64,000 nucleotides of DNA from Actinoallomurus sp963823735 (GCA_963823735.1 CAWGMO010000002.1:2914001-2978000), one strand, 5' to 3'; counted from the stretch's first letter, positions 26,755 through 35,845 are shown. Notes: generated by a model not told the origin, from the sequence alone. Made by a program: numbers and translations.

Positions 26755-26769
26755 TCAGGGAATCCCTGA
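26755..26769. promoter_or_regulatory. inverted repeat upstream of SPW gene
   Basis: TCAGGG-AAT-CCCTGA, preceded at 26739-26754 by TTGACCGGTCGGTCAG, which contains the 8-bp palindrome GACCGGTC. It lies 44 bp before the start of the SPW-repeat gene and may be a regulator site; no regulator is assigned, though the TetR gene at 27228 is close. Confidence 0.35.
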
Positions 26770-26812
26770 TAAGGGGATATGAGCCCCCAGATCAATGCCA
26801 CTGGAGGTGGCC

Positions 26813-27148
26813 ATGGGAAAGTTCTCCTGGCAGGACGGCGTCGCGTTCGTGGCGGGTCTTGTCGCGCTCCTCGCTCCTGGGCTGTGGGCGGATGACGCCG
26901 GCAAGCAGCCCCTGATGGTGCTCGGCGCCCTGCTCGCGCTCGCGGGCCTGTACGCCCTCCTGTCGGCCGCCGGGCCGACGACCTGGACCGCGACGGCGTT
27001 CGCGGTGCTGATCTTCGTCTCTCCGTGGGCGTTCGGTTTCTCGGGGCAGCATGCCGGGGCGTGGACGGCATGGATCGCGGGCGGGGTCGCGGCTATCGTC
27101 GGCGTGTGGGGTGCGACCCAGGTACGGAGTGCTTCGACGGCGACATGA
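26813..27148 (+). CDS. SPW-repeat membrane protein
   Basis: 111 residues with four hydrophobic segments. The S-P-W motif occurs once in full (VLIFVSPWAFGFSG) and once degenerate (FVAGLVALLAPGLWAD), the layout of the SPW-repeat family. These are uncharacterised inner-membrane proteins found widely in actinomycetes and proteobacteria. ATG at 26813 with GGAGGTGG directly upstream; an ATG at 26795 is upstream of that site and less likely. Confidence 0.75.
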   Translation: MGKFSWQDGVAFVAGLVALLAPGLWADDAGKQPLMVLGALLALAGLYALLSAAGPTTWTATAFAVLIFVSPWAFGFSGQHAGAWTAWIAGGVAAIVGVWGATQVRSASTAT

Positions 27149-30020
27149 TCGAAGCCCCTGGCCGGCCCCTGGCGCGTACGCGCTCAGGGGCCGTTCCGTT
27201 GCCCTTCACGAATGAGGTGGAGGACGCATGAAAAAGGTCCCGGCGGACGCGCGGACGCGCATTCTCGACGCGGCCGAAGAACTGTTCGCCGAAGCGGGCT
27301 ACAACGGCTCTTCCACTGCCGGTATAGCCAAGGGGGCGAAGGTTCCCAAGGGACTGGTGTTCCATTATTTTCCGCAGAAGATGGACGTGCTGACCGCCCT
27401 GATCGACGAGCGCACCTTCGTCGAGGTCCTGCCCGAAGACGACGTGGAGGCGGTCCCCGGCGACCCGGCCGGCACGCTGTCGAGGCTGGCCCGCCGGTTC
27501 CCCCTGCGGGCGTCCCCGGCGATGCGCCGGATCCTGCACCGCGAGGCCGACACGCACCGTTCGGCACGCGAACGCCTCAGCCGCGTCAACACCGAGATCA
27601 TCCGCCGGGCCCGCCACGCCCTGGAACTGGCCCTCCCCGGCGCCCAGGGCGACGCGGCACGGCTGGAGATCGCGGCGGCGACGTTCGCCACGATGCTGCT
27701 CTACCAGGAGAGCCTCCAGCACCTGACCGGCCAGCACGTCGACCCGGACGCCGTCGCCGAACTCATCGCGCACGCCCTCGGCGCCTGACTCAGGCGGCCG
27801 CAGCTCGATGCGCTCGGACAGGTTCTGCTCGATCAGCGAGCGGCTGTACAGCAGCGGGAACGACGAGTCGGCCGCCCACGGCTCAAGTAGGTCCTGGTAG
27901 TGCGGGCTGTCCGGGACTCCGGACTGGCCCGGGGTGTTCATGGCCACCGAGTCGTCCCACGAGCCCACGTCCACGACCAGGCGGAACGTCGCGCCGACGG
28001 TCTGGTGGAAGTTCGGGGTGTACGCGGTGCTTCCCACCGTGTCGCCGCTGCCGCCCCTCGGCACCGGGCCGACCGTCGTCCATGGTGCTTCCACCAGGCC
28101 CGCCAAGGGATGCGTCAGCAACGACTTGTGCAAAGCCCCCCACTGCCACGATGACATGTCCGGGCCCAGCAACGATTCCACCTCCCGTACCGCGCCGGAC
28201 AGCGACGACAGGATCGCCTTCTCGATCACGGCTGACGGGTCGGGGCCGAGGCGGTCGCCCGGGGTCAGCAGGAGATCCAGGTCGACGCGAGGGTCGGAGG
28301 CCAGGTCGTCTGCGGGGAGGATGGCCGGCAACGCCGCGGTGGCGGACACCTGGCTCAGTGCCGCGTGCAGGATCTCCGGGCGTAGGTGGCGGCGGAACCA
28401 GATCTCGAACAGCGGGGCGGCCGGCGACGTGCGCGACAGGTCGCCGTCCCATGAAAGAAGCAAGTGCAGTGCGGCGGACACCTTCACGTCGTCGCTCGAC
28501 AGGCCGGACAGCAGGGGCAGGACACGGCGTGCCGGTTCGCTCACGTAGTCGCACTGGAGCCTTACGCAGTCCTCCACCGTCCAGCCCGTACGCGACGACA
28601 GCTCCGCCGCGATGCGGTCGTGGCGGTACGGCGCGTACCAGTCGTACGTCACCACGTGCGGATAATCCGCGGGCAGGTTCATCTCGTTGGCCGTCGCCAG
28701 CCAGCCGGACGAAGGGTCGCGAGACGACGGCAGCTCGTCCACGTCGTGGAAGCCGTCCCACTCGTAGCGGCCGTCGCCCGGCACCGGAAGGGAGCCGTCC
28801 CAGTTCGGGCGGCGGGGCATCAGGCCGGCCGGGCGCCAGCCGATCGTGCCGTCCGGGGCGGCGTACACCTGGTTCTCGCCCGGTGCGCCCCAGCGGTTCA
28901 TCGCGGCGACGAACTCGTCCGGGGACTTCGCCCGCATGTAGTCCATGCTGCCCAAATAGGGCGCCATGCCCGGTTCGAGCCACCCGGCGCGTACGGCGAA
29001 GGCGGCGTCGCCGGGGGCGCTGGAGCCGATCACCGGGCCGTGCCGGGTGAACCACAGGGCCACCTCGACCGGCGGGCCGCCGCGTACCGGGATCGTGGAC
29101 GTCACCTGCGTCATCGGCTCCCAGCGGCCCTTGTACCGGTATTCGCGCCGGTCGGCCGGGTTGGTGCGGTAGACGTACAGGTCCTCCTGGTCGATGGGGA
29201 AGATCGTCAGGCCGAAGGCGACGTGGCCGTTGTGGCCGATGGAGATGCCGGGCAGGGCGGGTTCGCCGGCGCCGATGACGTCGATGCCGGGCGCGGACAG
29301 GTGCGCGATGTACCTCAGGGACGGCAGGGCGACGGCGCGGTGCGGGTCGTTGGCGAGGATGGGGCGGCCTGTGGCCGTACGTGACGGGCCGATGACCCAG
29401 TTGTTGCTGCCGTCGACGCCCGACCGGGGAGTATCGCCCGGAAAGGGCATCATGGCGAGGCGGTAGACGTCGAGCACGTCGTCCGGGATGACCGACAGGT
29501 CCAGCCCGGCGGGCACTCGCAGGGGGCCGAACGGCTCTCGTCGCAGCGCCTCGACGGAGGGCCCGTGGTCGCGCAGGGTCAGCGCACGCGCGACCTCTTC
29601 CTCCAGGTTGTAGAACAACCCGTGGCTGCGGATCCGCGCGACGTCCGACGGCTCCCAGAAGGCGGGCAGGTAGCCGAGCGCGGTGAACTCCGGCGGCAGG
29701 TACGACGGGTCGGAGCGGCACAGCGAGACGAAGGCGTTGACGCCGCGCACGAACGCGGTCGTCACCCGCTTGGTGTCCGAGCCGTACGCGAGCCATTCCG
29801 CGCGCATGTCCCCTCGGTACAGGAACAGCCGCGCGGCGCGGTCGCGCTGGACGTACGCCGGGCCGAACACCTCCGACAGCAGCCCGAGCCCGCGACGGCG
29901 CCACAGGTCGATCTGGAAGAGCCGGTCCCGTGCCGCGTTGAAGCCCTGGGCGATGAACAGGTCGTCCTGTGACATGGCGTACACATGCGGCACGCCCCAC
30001 CGGTCGATCAGGATCTCCAC
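27093..30020 (-). CDS. penicillin acylase family (Ntn hydrolase), stop codon lost
   Basis: The family part runs from EILIDRWGVPHVYAMSQDDL to about SERIELRPP (some 740 residues, ending near 27796), with the autocatalytic Ser nucleophile in GVDGSNNW at about 205. Penicillin acylases hydrolyse amide bonds, including acyl-homoserine lactones. No in-frame stop follows; the frame continues about 230 residues antisense through the TetR gene to 27093. A TGA in another frame at 27790-27792 is where the gene should end, so a 1-nt indel (real or sequencing error) is likely. I placed the start at GTG 30020, just before the conserved N-terminus; an in-frame ATG at 30098 adds a hydrophobic stretch. No clear ribosome binding site. 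Confidence 0.75.
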   Translation of the reverse strand: MEILIDRWGVPHVYAMSQDDLFIAQGFNAARDRLFQIDLWRRRGLGLLSEVFGPAYVQRDRAARLFLYRGDMRAEWLAYGSDTKRVTTAFVRGVNAFVSLCRSDPSYLPPEFTALGYLPAFWEPSDVARIRSHGLFYNLEEEVARALTLRDHGPSVEALRREPFGPLRVPAGLDLSVIPDDVLDVYRLAMMPFPGDTPRSGVDGSNNWVIGPSRTATGRPILANDPHRAVALPSLRYIAHLSAPGIDVIGAGEPALPGISIGHNGHVAFGLTIFPIDQEDLYVYRTNPADRREYRYKGRWEPMTQVTSTIPVRGGPPVEVALWFTRHGPVIGSSAPGDAAFAVRAGWLEPGMAPYLGSMDYMRAKSPDEFVAAMNRWGAPGENQVYAAPDGTIGWRPAGLMPRRPNWDGSLPVPGDGRYEWDGFHDVDELPSSRDPSSGWLATANEMNLPADYPHVVTYDWYAPYRHDRIAAELSSRTGWTVEDCVRLQCDYVSEPARRVLPLLSGLSSDDVKVSAALHLLLSWDGDLSRTSPAAPLFEIWFRRHLRPEILHAALSQVSATAALPAILPADDLASDPRVDLDLLLTPGDRLGPDPSAVIEKAILSSLSGAVREVESLLGPDMSSWQWGALHKSLLTHPLAGLVEAPWTTVGPVPRGGSGDTVGSTAYTPNFHQTVGATFRLVVDVGSWDDSVAMNTPGQSGVPDSPHYQDLLEPWAADSSFPLLYSRSLIEQNLSERIELRPPESGAEGVRDEFGDGVRVDVLAGQVLEALLVEQHRGERRRRDLQPCRVALGAGEGQFQGVAGPADDLGVDAAEAFACRTVRVGLAVQDPAHRRGRPQGEPAGQPRQRAGRVAGDRLHVVFGQDLDEGALVDQGGQHVHLLRKIMEHQSLGNLRPLGYTGSGRAVVARFGEQFFGRVENARPRVRRDLFHASSTSFVKGNGTAPERVRARGRPGASIMSPSKHSVPGSHPTRRR
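27228..27788 (+). CDS. TetR/AcrR family regulator
   Basis: 186 residues. HTH at about 24-48 (GYNGSSTAGIAKGAKVPKGL, then VFHYFPQKMDVL). GGTGGAGGA precedes the ATG. It follows the SPW gene by about 80 bp. Its whole length is antisense to the readthrough extension of the penicillin-acylase gene; the two stop codons would be 1 bp apart if that gene had kept its own stop. Confidence 0.9.
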   Translation: MKKVPADARTRILDAAEELFAEAGYNGSSTAGIAKGAKVPKGLVFHYFPQKMDVLTALIDERTFVEVLPEDDVEAVPGDPAGTLSRLARRFPLRASPAMRRILHREADTHRSARERLSRVNTEIIRRARHALELALPGAQGDAARLEIAAATFATMLLYQESLQHLTGQHVDPDAVAELIAHALGA

Positions 30021-30168
30021 CGGCGACGAAAGCCCAGCAACAGTGAACAATGAGGCCACAAAGACGCATGTTAACTCTCTGTGGCATCTGTCAAACAAAG
30101 AGAACCATAGGCGTTATGTGCGTATCGTGCCTTTTTGGCGTGCTGTGGCACCAGTGAAGGGACGAGAG

Positions 30169-31176
30169 ATGGCCCCCGTCATGACCATCACCGACCCGCG
30201 TGGGGAGGAACGGGAAGAACGACACGGACACCCGGTCCGCGCTCTCGGCGACGGCGCCGGCGAGCGGCTCGCGGTGTCTCTGATCGGCTTCGCGATGTTC
30301 GCGCTGGCGCTGATCGGCATGTACGTCTCGTTCCAGACCGTCTACGAGTACGTCCATCCGTGGTTCCGCGACACGTCCTGGGCGGTCCCGATCGCGATCG
30401 ACGTCGCGATTCTGGTCTTCTCGGCCGCGGACCTGCTGCTGTCGTACTGGCGGATGGCCAAGCCCTCGATGCGCCTGATCCCGTGGGCGTTCACCGCGGC
30501 GACCATCTGGCTGAACTGGCAGGCCGGCGGTCCGGTGCCGATCCGGATCGCGCACGCCGCGATGCCCGCGCTGTGGGTGCTGTTCTGCGAGTACGCCCGG
30601 CACGTCCTGGCCGCGCGCGTGGGCCTGGTCCAGGGCCGCCGGATGGAGAAGGTACGCGGGTCGCGGTGGCTGCTGGCGCCGATGTCGACCGCGCGGATGC
30701 GGCGCCGGATGATCCTGTGGGAGATCACCTCCTACCAGCGTGCGCTCCAGCTGGAGGCCGAGCGGCGCGCCGAGATCGCCCGGCTGGAGATGGCGCACGG
30801 CCGCCGGTGGCGCCGGCACGCCTCCGCCCACGACCGGCTCGCCCTCAAACTCTCCGCGGTCGCCCCGGCCGAGCTGCTGCCGGCGCTCACCGCCGGCATC
30901 GCCCCCCGGCCCGAACCCGAGCCCGAACCGGAACCCGTGCCGGAACCGGAACCCGTGCCGGAACCGGAACCCGTGCCGATCCGCGAGCAGAACACCCAGC
31001 CCATGAGCATCACGTCCGACCTGGCCGGCGGGAGCGCGCGCGCACGTGCCGCCGCGCTGCTCGCCGCCGAACCCGACCTTCCCGGAACGGAGCTGGCGCG
31101 GCGCCTCGGTGTCACCACCGGGTACGGCCGCAGGCTCCGTTCAGAACTCCTGAACTCGGAGAACGGCTATCGCTGA
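30169..31176 (+). CDS. DUF2637 domain protein with C-terminal HTH-like region
   Basis: 335 residues. The DUF2637 region has four hydrophobic segments (about 33-55, 71-93, 103-117, 125-145). It is followed by a basic helical stretch (about 150-230) and a Pro-Glu repeat (about 245-275), then a C-terminal helix-turn-helix-like end (ARAAALLAAEPDLPGTELAR, RLGVTTGYGRRL). DUF2637 proteins are related to Spd/plasmid-spread proteins and are common on actinomycete plasmids and integrative elements, but no tra, rep or int gene lies near. A GAAGGGA site precedes the ATG. The stop is 1 bp from the convergent amidohydrolase. Confidence 0.8.
   Translation: MAPVMTITDPRGEEREERHGHPVRALGDGAGERLAVSLIGFAMFALALIGMYVSFQTVYEYVHPWFRDTSWAVPIAIDVAILVFSAADLLLSYWRMAKPSMRLIPWAFTAATIWLNWQAGGPVPIRIAHAAMPALWVLFCEYARHVLAARVGLVQGRRMEKVRGSRWLLAPMSTARMRRRMILWEITSYQRALQLEAERRAEIARLEMAHGRRWRRHASAHDRLALKLSAVAPAELLPALTAGIAPRPEPEPEPEPVPEPEPVPEPEPVPIREQNTQPMSITSDLAGGSARARAAALLAAEPDLPGTELARRLGVTTGYGRRLRSELLNSENGYR
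30925..30978 (+). repeat. three perfect 18-bp tandem repeats
   Basis: The unit GAACCGGAACCCGTGCCG occurs three times in a row inside the DUF2637 gene, encoding (EPEPVP)x3. It is preceded by a degenerate copy. Copy-number change by slippage would keep the frame. Confidence 0.95.
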
Positions 31177-31177
31177 A

Positions 31178-32788
31178 TCACGAATGAACGCACTCCCCGC
31201 CGACGTACGTCGCGCGGATCGGGATGGACGCGAGGCCGCGCGGGTCCGTGGTGAGGGGGTTCTCGCCGAGCACGACGAAGTCCGCGAGGTACCCAGGTTC
31301 GAGGCGCCCCTTGACCGCCGACGCGCCCTCGGCCTCGGCGGACCCCAGGGTGAAGATCCGCAGTGCTTCCTCGACGCCGACCCGCTGCGACGGGCCGACC
31401 GGTTCGCCGTCGTCCAGGCCCTCGCGGGTGACCATGGACTGGACGCCGAGGAGGGGTTCGTACGGCCCGCAGGGGTAGTCGGAGGAGCCGGCGACGGTGA
31501 CCCCGGCGTCCAGGAACGACCGGTGGGCGAACATCCGCTCGGTTCGCTCGGCGCCGTACCAGGTGTTCAGCGCGCCGCCGTGGTAGGCGACGTATCCGGC
31601 GAACGGGACGGCGATGGCGCCGAGGGCCTTCATCCGGGCCAGGATGTCCTCGTCGACGACCGAGCAGTGCTCGATGCGGTGCCGCAGCCCGGGGCGCGGG
31701 GTGTCGGCCTGCGCGGCCTCGAAGGCGTCGAGGACCAGGCGGATCGCGGCGTCGCCGTTGGCGTGCACGCCGACGCGGTTGCCGTCGCGGTGGACGGCGC
31801 GCACGTCGGCGAACAGGTCCTCGGTGGAGGTCGTCTGCAGGCCGTGGCCGCCGGTGTCGGCGTACGGCTCGGACAGCAGGCACGTACGCCCGCCGATGGC
31901 GCCGTCGACGAACGCCTTGACGCCGATCAGCCGTAGTAGGTCGTCGCCGAACCCGCTGCCGACGCCGAGGGCGCGCGCCTTGGGGTAGTGGTCGATGGAC
32001 AGCAGCATGCCGACGCGGAGCGTGAGGAGCCCTTCGTCGCGTGCGCGCTTCAGCAGCGCGATGTCGTCCGGGGCGATCAGCGCGTCGCAGATCGAGGTGA
32101 GCCCGGCGGCGTGCCACATCCCGACGGCGCGTACGAGGCCGCGCAGGCGGTCCTCCGGTGAGCTCACCGGCACCGGGGAGTGGCCGCGCGCGGTGGCCGG
32201 ATAGATCACGTTCATGATGGCGCGTTCGATGAGGCGGCCGTCCAGGCGCCCGTCGTCGCCGCGCCCGAACTCCCCGCCGTCCGGCGGCGGCGTGTCCTCG
32301 GAGATGCCCAGCTCGCGCAGGGCGAGGGAGTTCGCGACGCCCCAGTGCCCGGCGACCTGCACCACGATGGCCGGGTTGTCCGGGGCGACCCGGTCGAGGT
32401 CCCAGCGGGTGATCCGTCCGGTCTTCACGTCGTCGTACCGGCTGCCGCGGACCCAGGCGCCCGGCCCGGCCGCCGTGGCCTCGGCGCCGACGCGTGCGAG
32501 CAGGTCGTCGACGCCCGCGACCGTACGGGCCGACAGGTCCAGGTGCAGGAGGTCGTCGGCGGTGTTGGCGAGGTGGATGTGGGCGTCGTGCAGGCCGGGG
32601 ATCACGGTCGTGTCGCCCAGGTCGACCTCTTCGGCGTCCGGGAACCGCTCGCGGAGCGACGCGATGTCGCCGGTGGCGCGGATCCGGCCGAAGGCGACGG
32701 CGAACGCCTCGGGCTCGGGCCCGCCTCCGGCGCGCTGGCTGACGATGTTCGCCGCGCGGTAGAGCACGGGAACGGCTTCGGCGATCAT
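31178..32788 (-). CDS. amidohydrolase family protein (YtcJ-like)
   Basis: 536 residues. The amidohydrolase-3 metal motif H-D-A-H-I-H is at about 67-72, further metal ligands are in VHANGDAAIR and RHRIEHCSVVDED, and the end AVKGRLEPGYLADFVVLGEN is typical of the cytosine-deaminase-like fold. Deacylates or hydrolyses small amides; exact substrate unknown. The ATG overlaps the stop of the symporter by 4 bp (ATGA), so DUF3311, SSS symporter and this enzyme form one operon for import and hydrolysis of a small solute. Confidence 0.9.
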   Translation of the reverse strand: MIAEAVPVLYRAANIVSQRAGGGPEPEAFAVAFGRIRATGDIASLRERFPDAEEVDLGDTTVIPGLHDAHIHLANTADDLLHLDLSARTVAGVDDLLARVGAEATAAGPGAWVRGSRYDDVKTGRITRWDLDRVAPDNPAIVVQVAGHWGVANSLALRELGISEDTPPPDGGEFGRGDDGRLDGRLIERAIMNVIYPATARGHSPVPVSSPEDRLRGLVRAVGMWHAAGLTSICDALIAPDDIALLKRARDEGLLTLRVGMLLSIDHYPKARALGVGSGFGDDLLRLIGVKAFVDGAIGGRTCLLSEPYADTGGHGLQTTSTEDLFADVRAVHRDGNRVGVHANGDAAIRLVLDAFEAAQADTPRPGLRHRIEHCSVVDEDILARMKALGAIAVPFAGYVAYHGGALNTWYGAERTERMFAHRSFLDAGVTVAGSSDYPCGPYEPLLGVQSMVTREGLDDGEPVGPSQRVGVEEALRIFTLGSAEAEGASAVKGRLEPGYLADFVVLGENPLTTDPRGLASIPIRATYVGGECVHS

Positions 32789-34278
32789 GACGGCTCCCCC
32801 GTGGCGGCCCTGACCGCCACTTTTCCGGATATACCCGGTCGAGCGTACGACAGGAACGCGGTGACCAGGAGGTTCGCGGCCAGCGCGATCAGGCCGCCGT
32901 TGATCCCGTACAGCGGGTCGTGGTGGGCGGCCCACAGCAGGAGCGTGATCGCGGTGCCGGTGACGAGCCCGGCGATCACGCCCTCCGCCGTCATCCGCCG
33001 CCAGAACAGCGCCAGCAGCACGGCCGGCACGAGCTGCGCCAGCCCTTCGTAGGACAGGACGGAGAGCTGCACCAGCGCGCTCGGGTAGAACAGGCTGCCG
33101 GCCAGCGCGACGAGGCCGGCGAGGAAGCAGACGACCTGGGACAGGCGCTTCGTCCGCGCGTCGCCGGCGACGGCCGTACGCGAGCGGCGCGGGTCGGCGC
33201 CGTTGCCGCCGCCGAGCAGCGTCTTCCCCCACAGGGTTCCGATGGCCAGCACGAACACGCTCATCGGCACGATCGCCGACAGCGCGCCCGCCACCCCGAC
33301 GACCGCCACCAGCGGCGCCGGCAGGGCCTTGGTGACCAGCGAGAACAGCGCCAGGTCGGGGTTCTTCAGCGTCGGCACCACGAACAGGGCCGCGGCGCCG
33401 ATCATGATCGGGATGAACAGCAGGAGCTGGTACCACGGCAGCAGCACGGAGTTGCGGCGAAGGGCGTTCGGGCTGCGCGCGCTGAAGTAGCCCGCCACCG
33501 TGTTCGGGAAGATCACGATGGTCACGCCGTTGAGCAGCACCGTGCTGATGAACCACGCGGCGCCGCGCCCGCCGGACTCGTGCCCGGGGAAGGTCAGCCA
33601 CTCGGCCTTGCGGGCCACCATGCGGTTCATCAGGTCGCCGACGCCGTCGAAGTAGTGCGCCGGGATGTAGATCGCCAGGAAGACCACGGCGAAGATCACC
33701 AGGACGTCCTTCATCACGCTGACCCACGCGGAGCCGCGCAGGCCCGAGACCAGGATGAACGCCTCGGCCACGACGAACGACAGAATCGCCGCGACACGCA
33801 GGTCGACGCCGCCGTAGCTCATGGCGTTGACGACGACGCCCATGCCCTGGATCTGCAACTGGATGTACGGGACGAGGAAGACCGTCGCGACGATCGCCAC
33901 CAGGACGCCGACCGGCCGCGAACGGAACCGGTGCTCGGCGAGGTCGGCGATGGAGATCAGGTCGTGGCGGCGCGCGTACGTCCAGATGGCCGGCCCGGCG
34001 ACGTACGCGACGGCGAGCCCGACCGTCAGGTACGCGACGAGGTACAGGATCGGCACGCCGTAGGAGAACGACCAGCCGGCCGTGCCGAGGAAGGAGAAGC
34101 TCGTGTACGTCTCGCCGGCCAGCAGCAGCCAGACGAACAGCACGCCCAGGCCGCGGCTGGACACCGACCACTCCGCCAGGCCCCTGTCACGGCCCCGCGC
34201 GCTGAGCAGGCCGATGAGGATGGTGGCCGCCATCGCGACGCCGAAGACGGTCGTCGCGATCACCGCCGAGCCGCTCAC
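32785..34278 (-). CDS. sodium:solute symporter (SSS family)
   Basis: 497 residues and about 13 membrane segments. SSS hallmarks include the N-terminal W-x-x-S-x-R-G-L (EWSVSSRGLGVLFVWLLLAG) and TYTSFSFLGTAGWSFSYG. A GTG start at 34278 overlaps the stop of the DUF3311 gene by 4 bp. The small upstream DUF3311 protein is the usual partner of SSS symporters. Substrate is probably what the downstream amidohydrolase uses. Confidence 0.9.
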   Translation of the reverse strand: MSGSAVIATTVFGVAMAATILIGLLSARGRDRGLAEWSVSSRGLGVLFVWLLLAGETYTSFSFLGTAGWSFSYGVPILYLVAYLTVGLAVAYVAGPAIWTYARRHDLISIADLAEHRFRSRPVGVLVAIVATVFLVPYIQLQIQGMGVVVNAMSYGGVDLRVAAILSFVVAEAFILVSGLRGSAWVSVMKDVLVIFAVVFLAIYIPAHYFDGVGDLMNRMVARKAEWLTFPGHESGGRGAAWFISTVLLNGVTIVIFPNTVAGYFSARSPNALRRNSVLLPWYQLLLFIPIMIGAAALFVVPTLKNPDLALFSLVTKALPAPLVAVVGVAGALSAIVPMSVFVLAIGTLWGKTLLGGGNGADPRRSRTAVAGDARTKRLSQVVCFLAGLVALAGSLFYPSALVQLSVLSYEGLAQLVPAVLLALFWRRMTAEGVIAGLVTGTAITLLLWAAHHDPLYGINGGLIALAANLLVTAFLSYARPGISGKVAVRAATGEPS

Positions 34279-34547
34279 GACGGGTCCGTACGGTCGTCGG
34301 CGGGCAGCGGCTCGGCCGCGCCGTCGCGGTACGCCGGGTCGTACCGGGAGACGACCCAGATGACGATCGGGCTGATGATCGTCACGGCGATGATCCACAC
34401 GAGCAGGAACGGCACGCCGAGGACGCGCGGCTCGACGCGGTTCGCGACCAGCGGCGCGGCGCAGTAGAGGACGACCGGGACCAGCAGCAGCCACAGGACC
34501 GGGCGCCGCTCGCGTACCTCGGGGAAGTCGTCGGAGGGCTGGGGCAC
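34275..34547 (-). CDS. DUF3311 family small membrane protein
   Basis: 90 residues, two hydrophobic segments at about 17-35 and 44-66 (VLWLLLVPVVLYCAAPLVAN, VLGVPFLLVWIIAVTIISPI). DUF3311 proteins accompany SSS symporters and are thought to be accessory subunits. It is the first gene of the operon and overlaps the symporter by 4 bp; GGAGG precedes the ATG. Confidence 0.85.
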   Translation of the reverse strand: MPQPSDDFPEVRERRPVLWLLLVPVVLYCAAPLVANRVEPRVLGVPFLLVWIIAVTIISPIVIWVVSRYDPAYRDGAAEPLPADDRTDPS

Positions 34548-34625
34548 GGGGGGCCTCCTCAGAATCGGGACGGCCCGCCGAGTCGTGCCCCGGTCAGGGC
34601 GCGGGAAACGCGGCGGCCGGCCGCG

Positions 34626-35756
34626 TCAGACCGGGACCTTCACGCTGAACAGGCGCTCCGCGTTCTGGAGTGACTCGGTGACCGCCGCCTGACCGTTGGT
34701 GATCATGGCCTCCTGGTACGACGTGAGCGCGCCGGCCACCGGCGTGTCACCGGTCAGCGCCCGCGTGAGGAGGGCGGCGTCCCAGAGCGCGGTGTTGGCG
34801 CCGGCGCCGGCGGCCGGGGTCATCGGGTGTACGGCGTCGCCGAGCAGCGTCACGCGAGGAGACGACCAGGACGGGACGCGCACGCAGGTCCGCAACGTGA
34901 TCGGGAAGGCCGCGTCCGCGTCGCCGGCCGCGACCAGCTCGCGGATGACCGGGTGCCAGCCGGCCGCCGACCGCGTGACGATGCTCCACAGGTCGGCCGG
35001 GCTCATCGTGAACAGCTCGTCGTCGGAGTGCCCGAGCTGCGCGTTCGTCCCGGTGAGGACGGCCATCAGGTAGTCGCCGTACTCCTCCGGCGGCGTACGG
35101 AACAGCACCGGCGCGAAGGCCGCCCCCGGCCCGGTGCCGTCCGTCACGAAGTTGAACCCGCGCAGGAAGGCCGGCGGCAGGATCGACCGCACCTCCGGCG
35201 TCAGCGGCACCTTTCCGTAGACGCACCGCACACCGATGTCGACCGCCTCGAAGTCCGGCAGCAGCCCGGCCCGCACCCGCGACCCGACCCCGTCGGCCCC
35301 GACCAGGACGTCGGCTTGCGCGGAGCTCCCGTCGGCGAACCGGATCTCGACTCCGCCGGCGTCCTCGGCGTACGACGCGCACCGCTTGCCGAACACCAGG
35401 ACGCCGTCGAGCCCCGTCATCAGCGCCCGCCGGAACGCGTACCGGTCCACTGCGCTCACCGTCTCCGGGCCGCCGGTCGGGAAGACCTGCTCGAACGTCG
35501 GGTTCAGCCGGCCGTCGAACCCGGCCACGAGATCGCCCGGGTGCGTCGCGGTCTCGATGACGCGGCGGCGTACGGCGTCCGGCAGCACCGCGGCCAGCGC
35601 TTCCTCCCCTACCGGGCTGATGTGGATCCGGTACCCCTGCCTGCGGTGGCGCGGCGACGGGCCCTGTTCGTACACCCGCACGTCGACGCCCGCCTTGACC
35701 AGCCCCTGGGCCAGCGCCAGCCCGCCGATCCCGGCTCCCACGATCGCTACTCGCAT
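34626..35756 (-). CDS. FAD-dependent monooxygenase
   Basis: 376 residues, class A flavoprotein monooxygenase. FAD motif GAGIGG near residue 8 in MRVAIVGAGIGGLALAQGLV, the D-G-x-x-S-x-x-R motif (VGADGVGSRVR) and the second FAD motif GDAVHPMTPAAGAGANTALW. Hydroxylates or epoxidises an aromatic or similar substrate. ATG at 35756 with AGGGG upstream; a GTG just before is equally possible. It is divergent from the TetR gene at 35846, and an inverted repeat lies between the two. Confidence 0.92.
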   Translation of the reverse strand: MRVAIVGAGIGGLALAQGLVKAGVDVRVYEQGPSPRHRRQGYRIHISPVGEEALAAVLPDAVRRRVIETATHPGDLVAGFDGRLNPTFEQVFPTGGPETVSAVDRYAFRRALMTGLDGVLVFGKRCASYAEDAGGVEIRFADGSSAQADVLVGADGVGSRVRAGLLPDFEAVDIGVRCVYGKVPLTPEVRSILPPAFLRGFNFVTDGTGPGAAFAPVLFRTPPEEYGDYLMAVLTGTNAQLGHSDDELFTMSPADLWSIVTRSAAGWHPVIRELVAAGDADAAFPITLRTCVRVPSWSSPRVTLLGDAVHPMTPAAGAGANTALWDAALLTRALTGDTPVAGALTSYQEAMITNGQAAVTESLQNAERLFSVKVPV

Positions 35757-35766
35757 CACACACCCC

Positions 35767-35809
35767 TAATCATCCATCCAAAAAACTCTGTCATCCGTAT
35801 GGTTGATTA
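35767..35809. promoter_or_regulatory. imperfect inverted repeat, probable TetR operator
   Basis: TAATCATCCAT (35767-35777) and ATGGTTGATTA (35799-35809) are reverse complements with one mismatch, 21 nt apart. The region lies between the divergent monooxygenase and TetR genes and is markedly AT-rich. Confidence 0.6.
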
Positions 35810-35845
35810 AGTTAGCACAACGGCTGGCTCCGCTACCATCGAGCC

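Noticed and set aside
30925..30978. Short tandem repeats as a possible CRISPR or iteron
   Set aside because: 18-bp units without spacers inside a coding frame; they encode Pro-Glu repeats.
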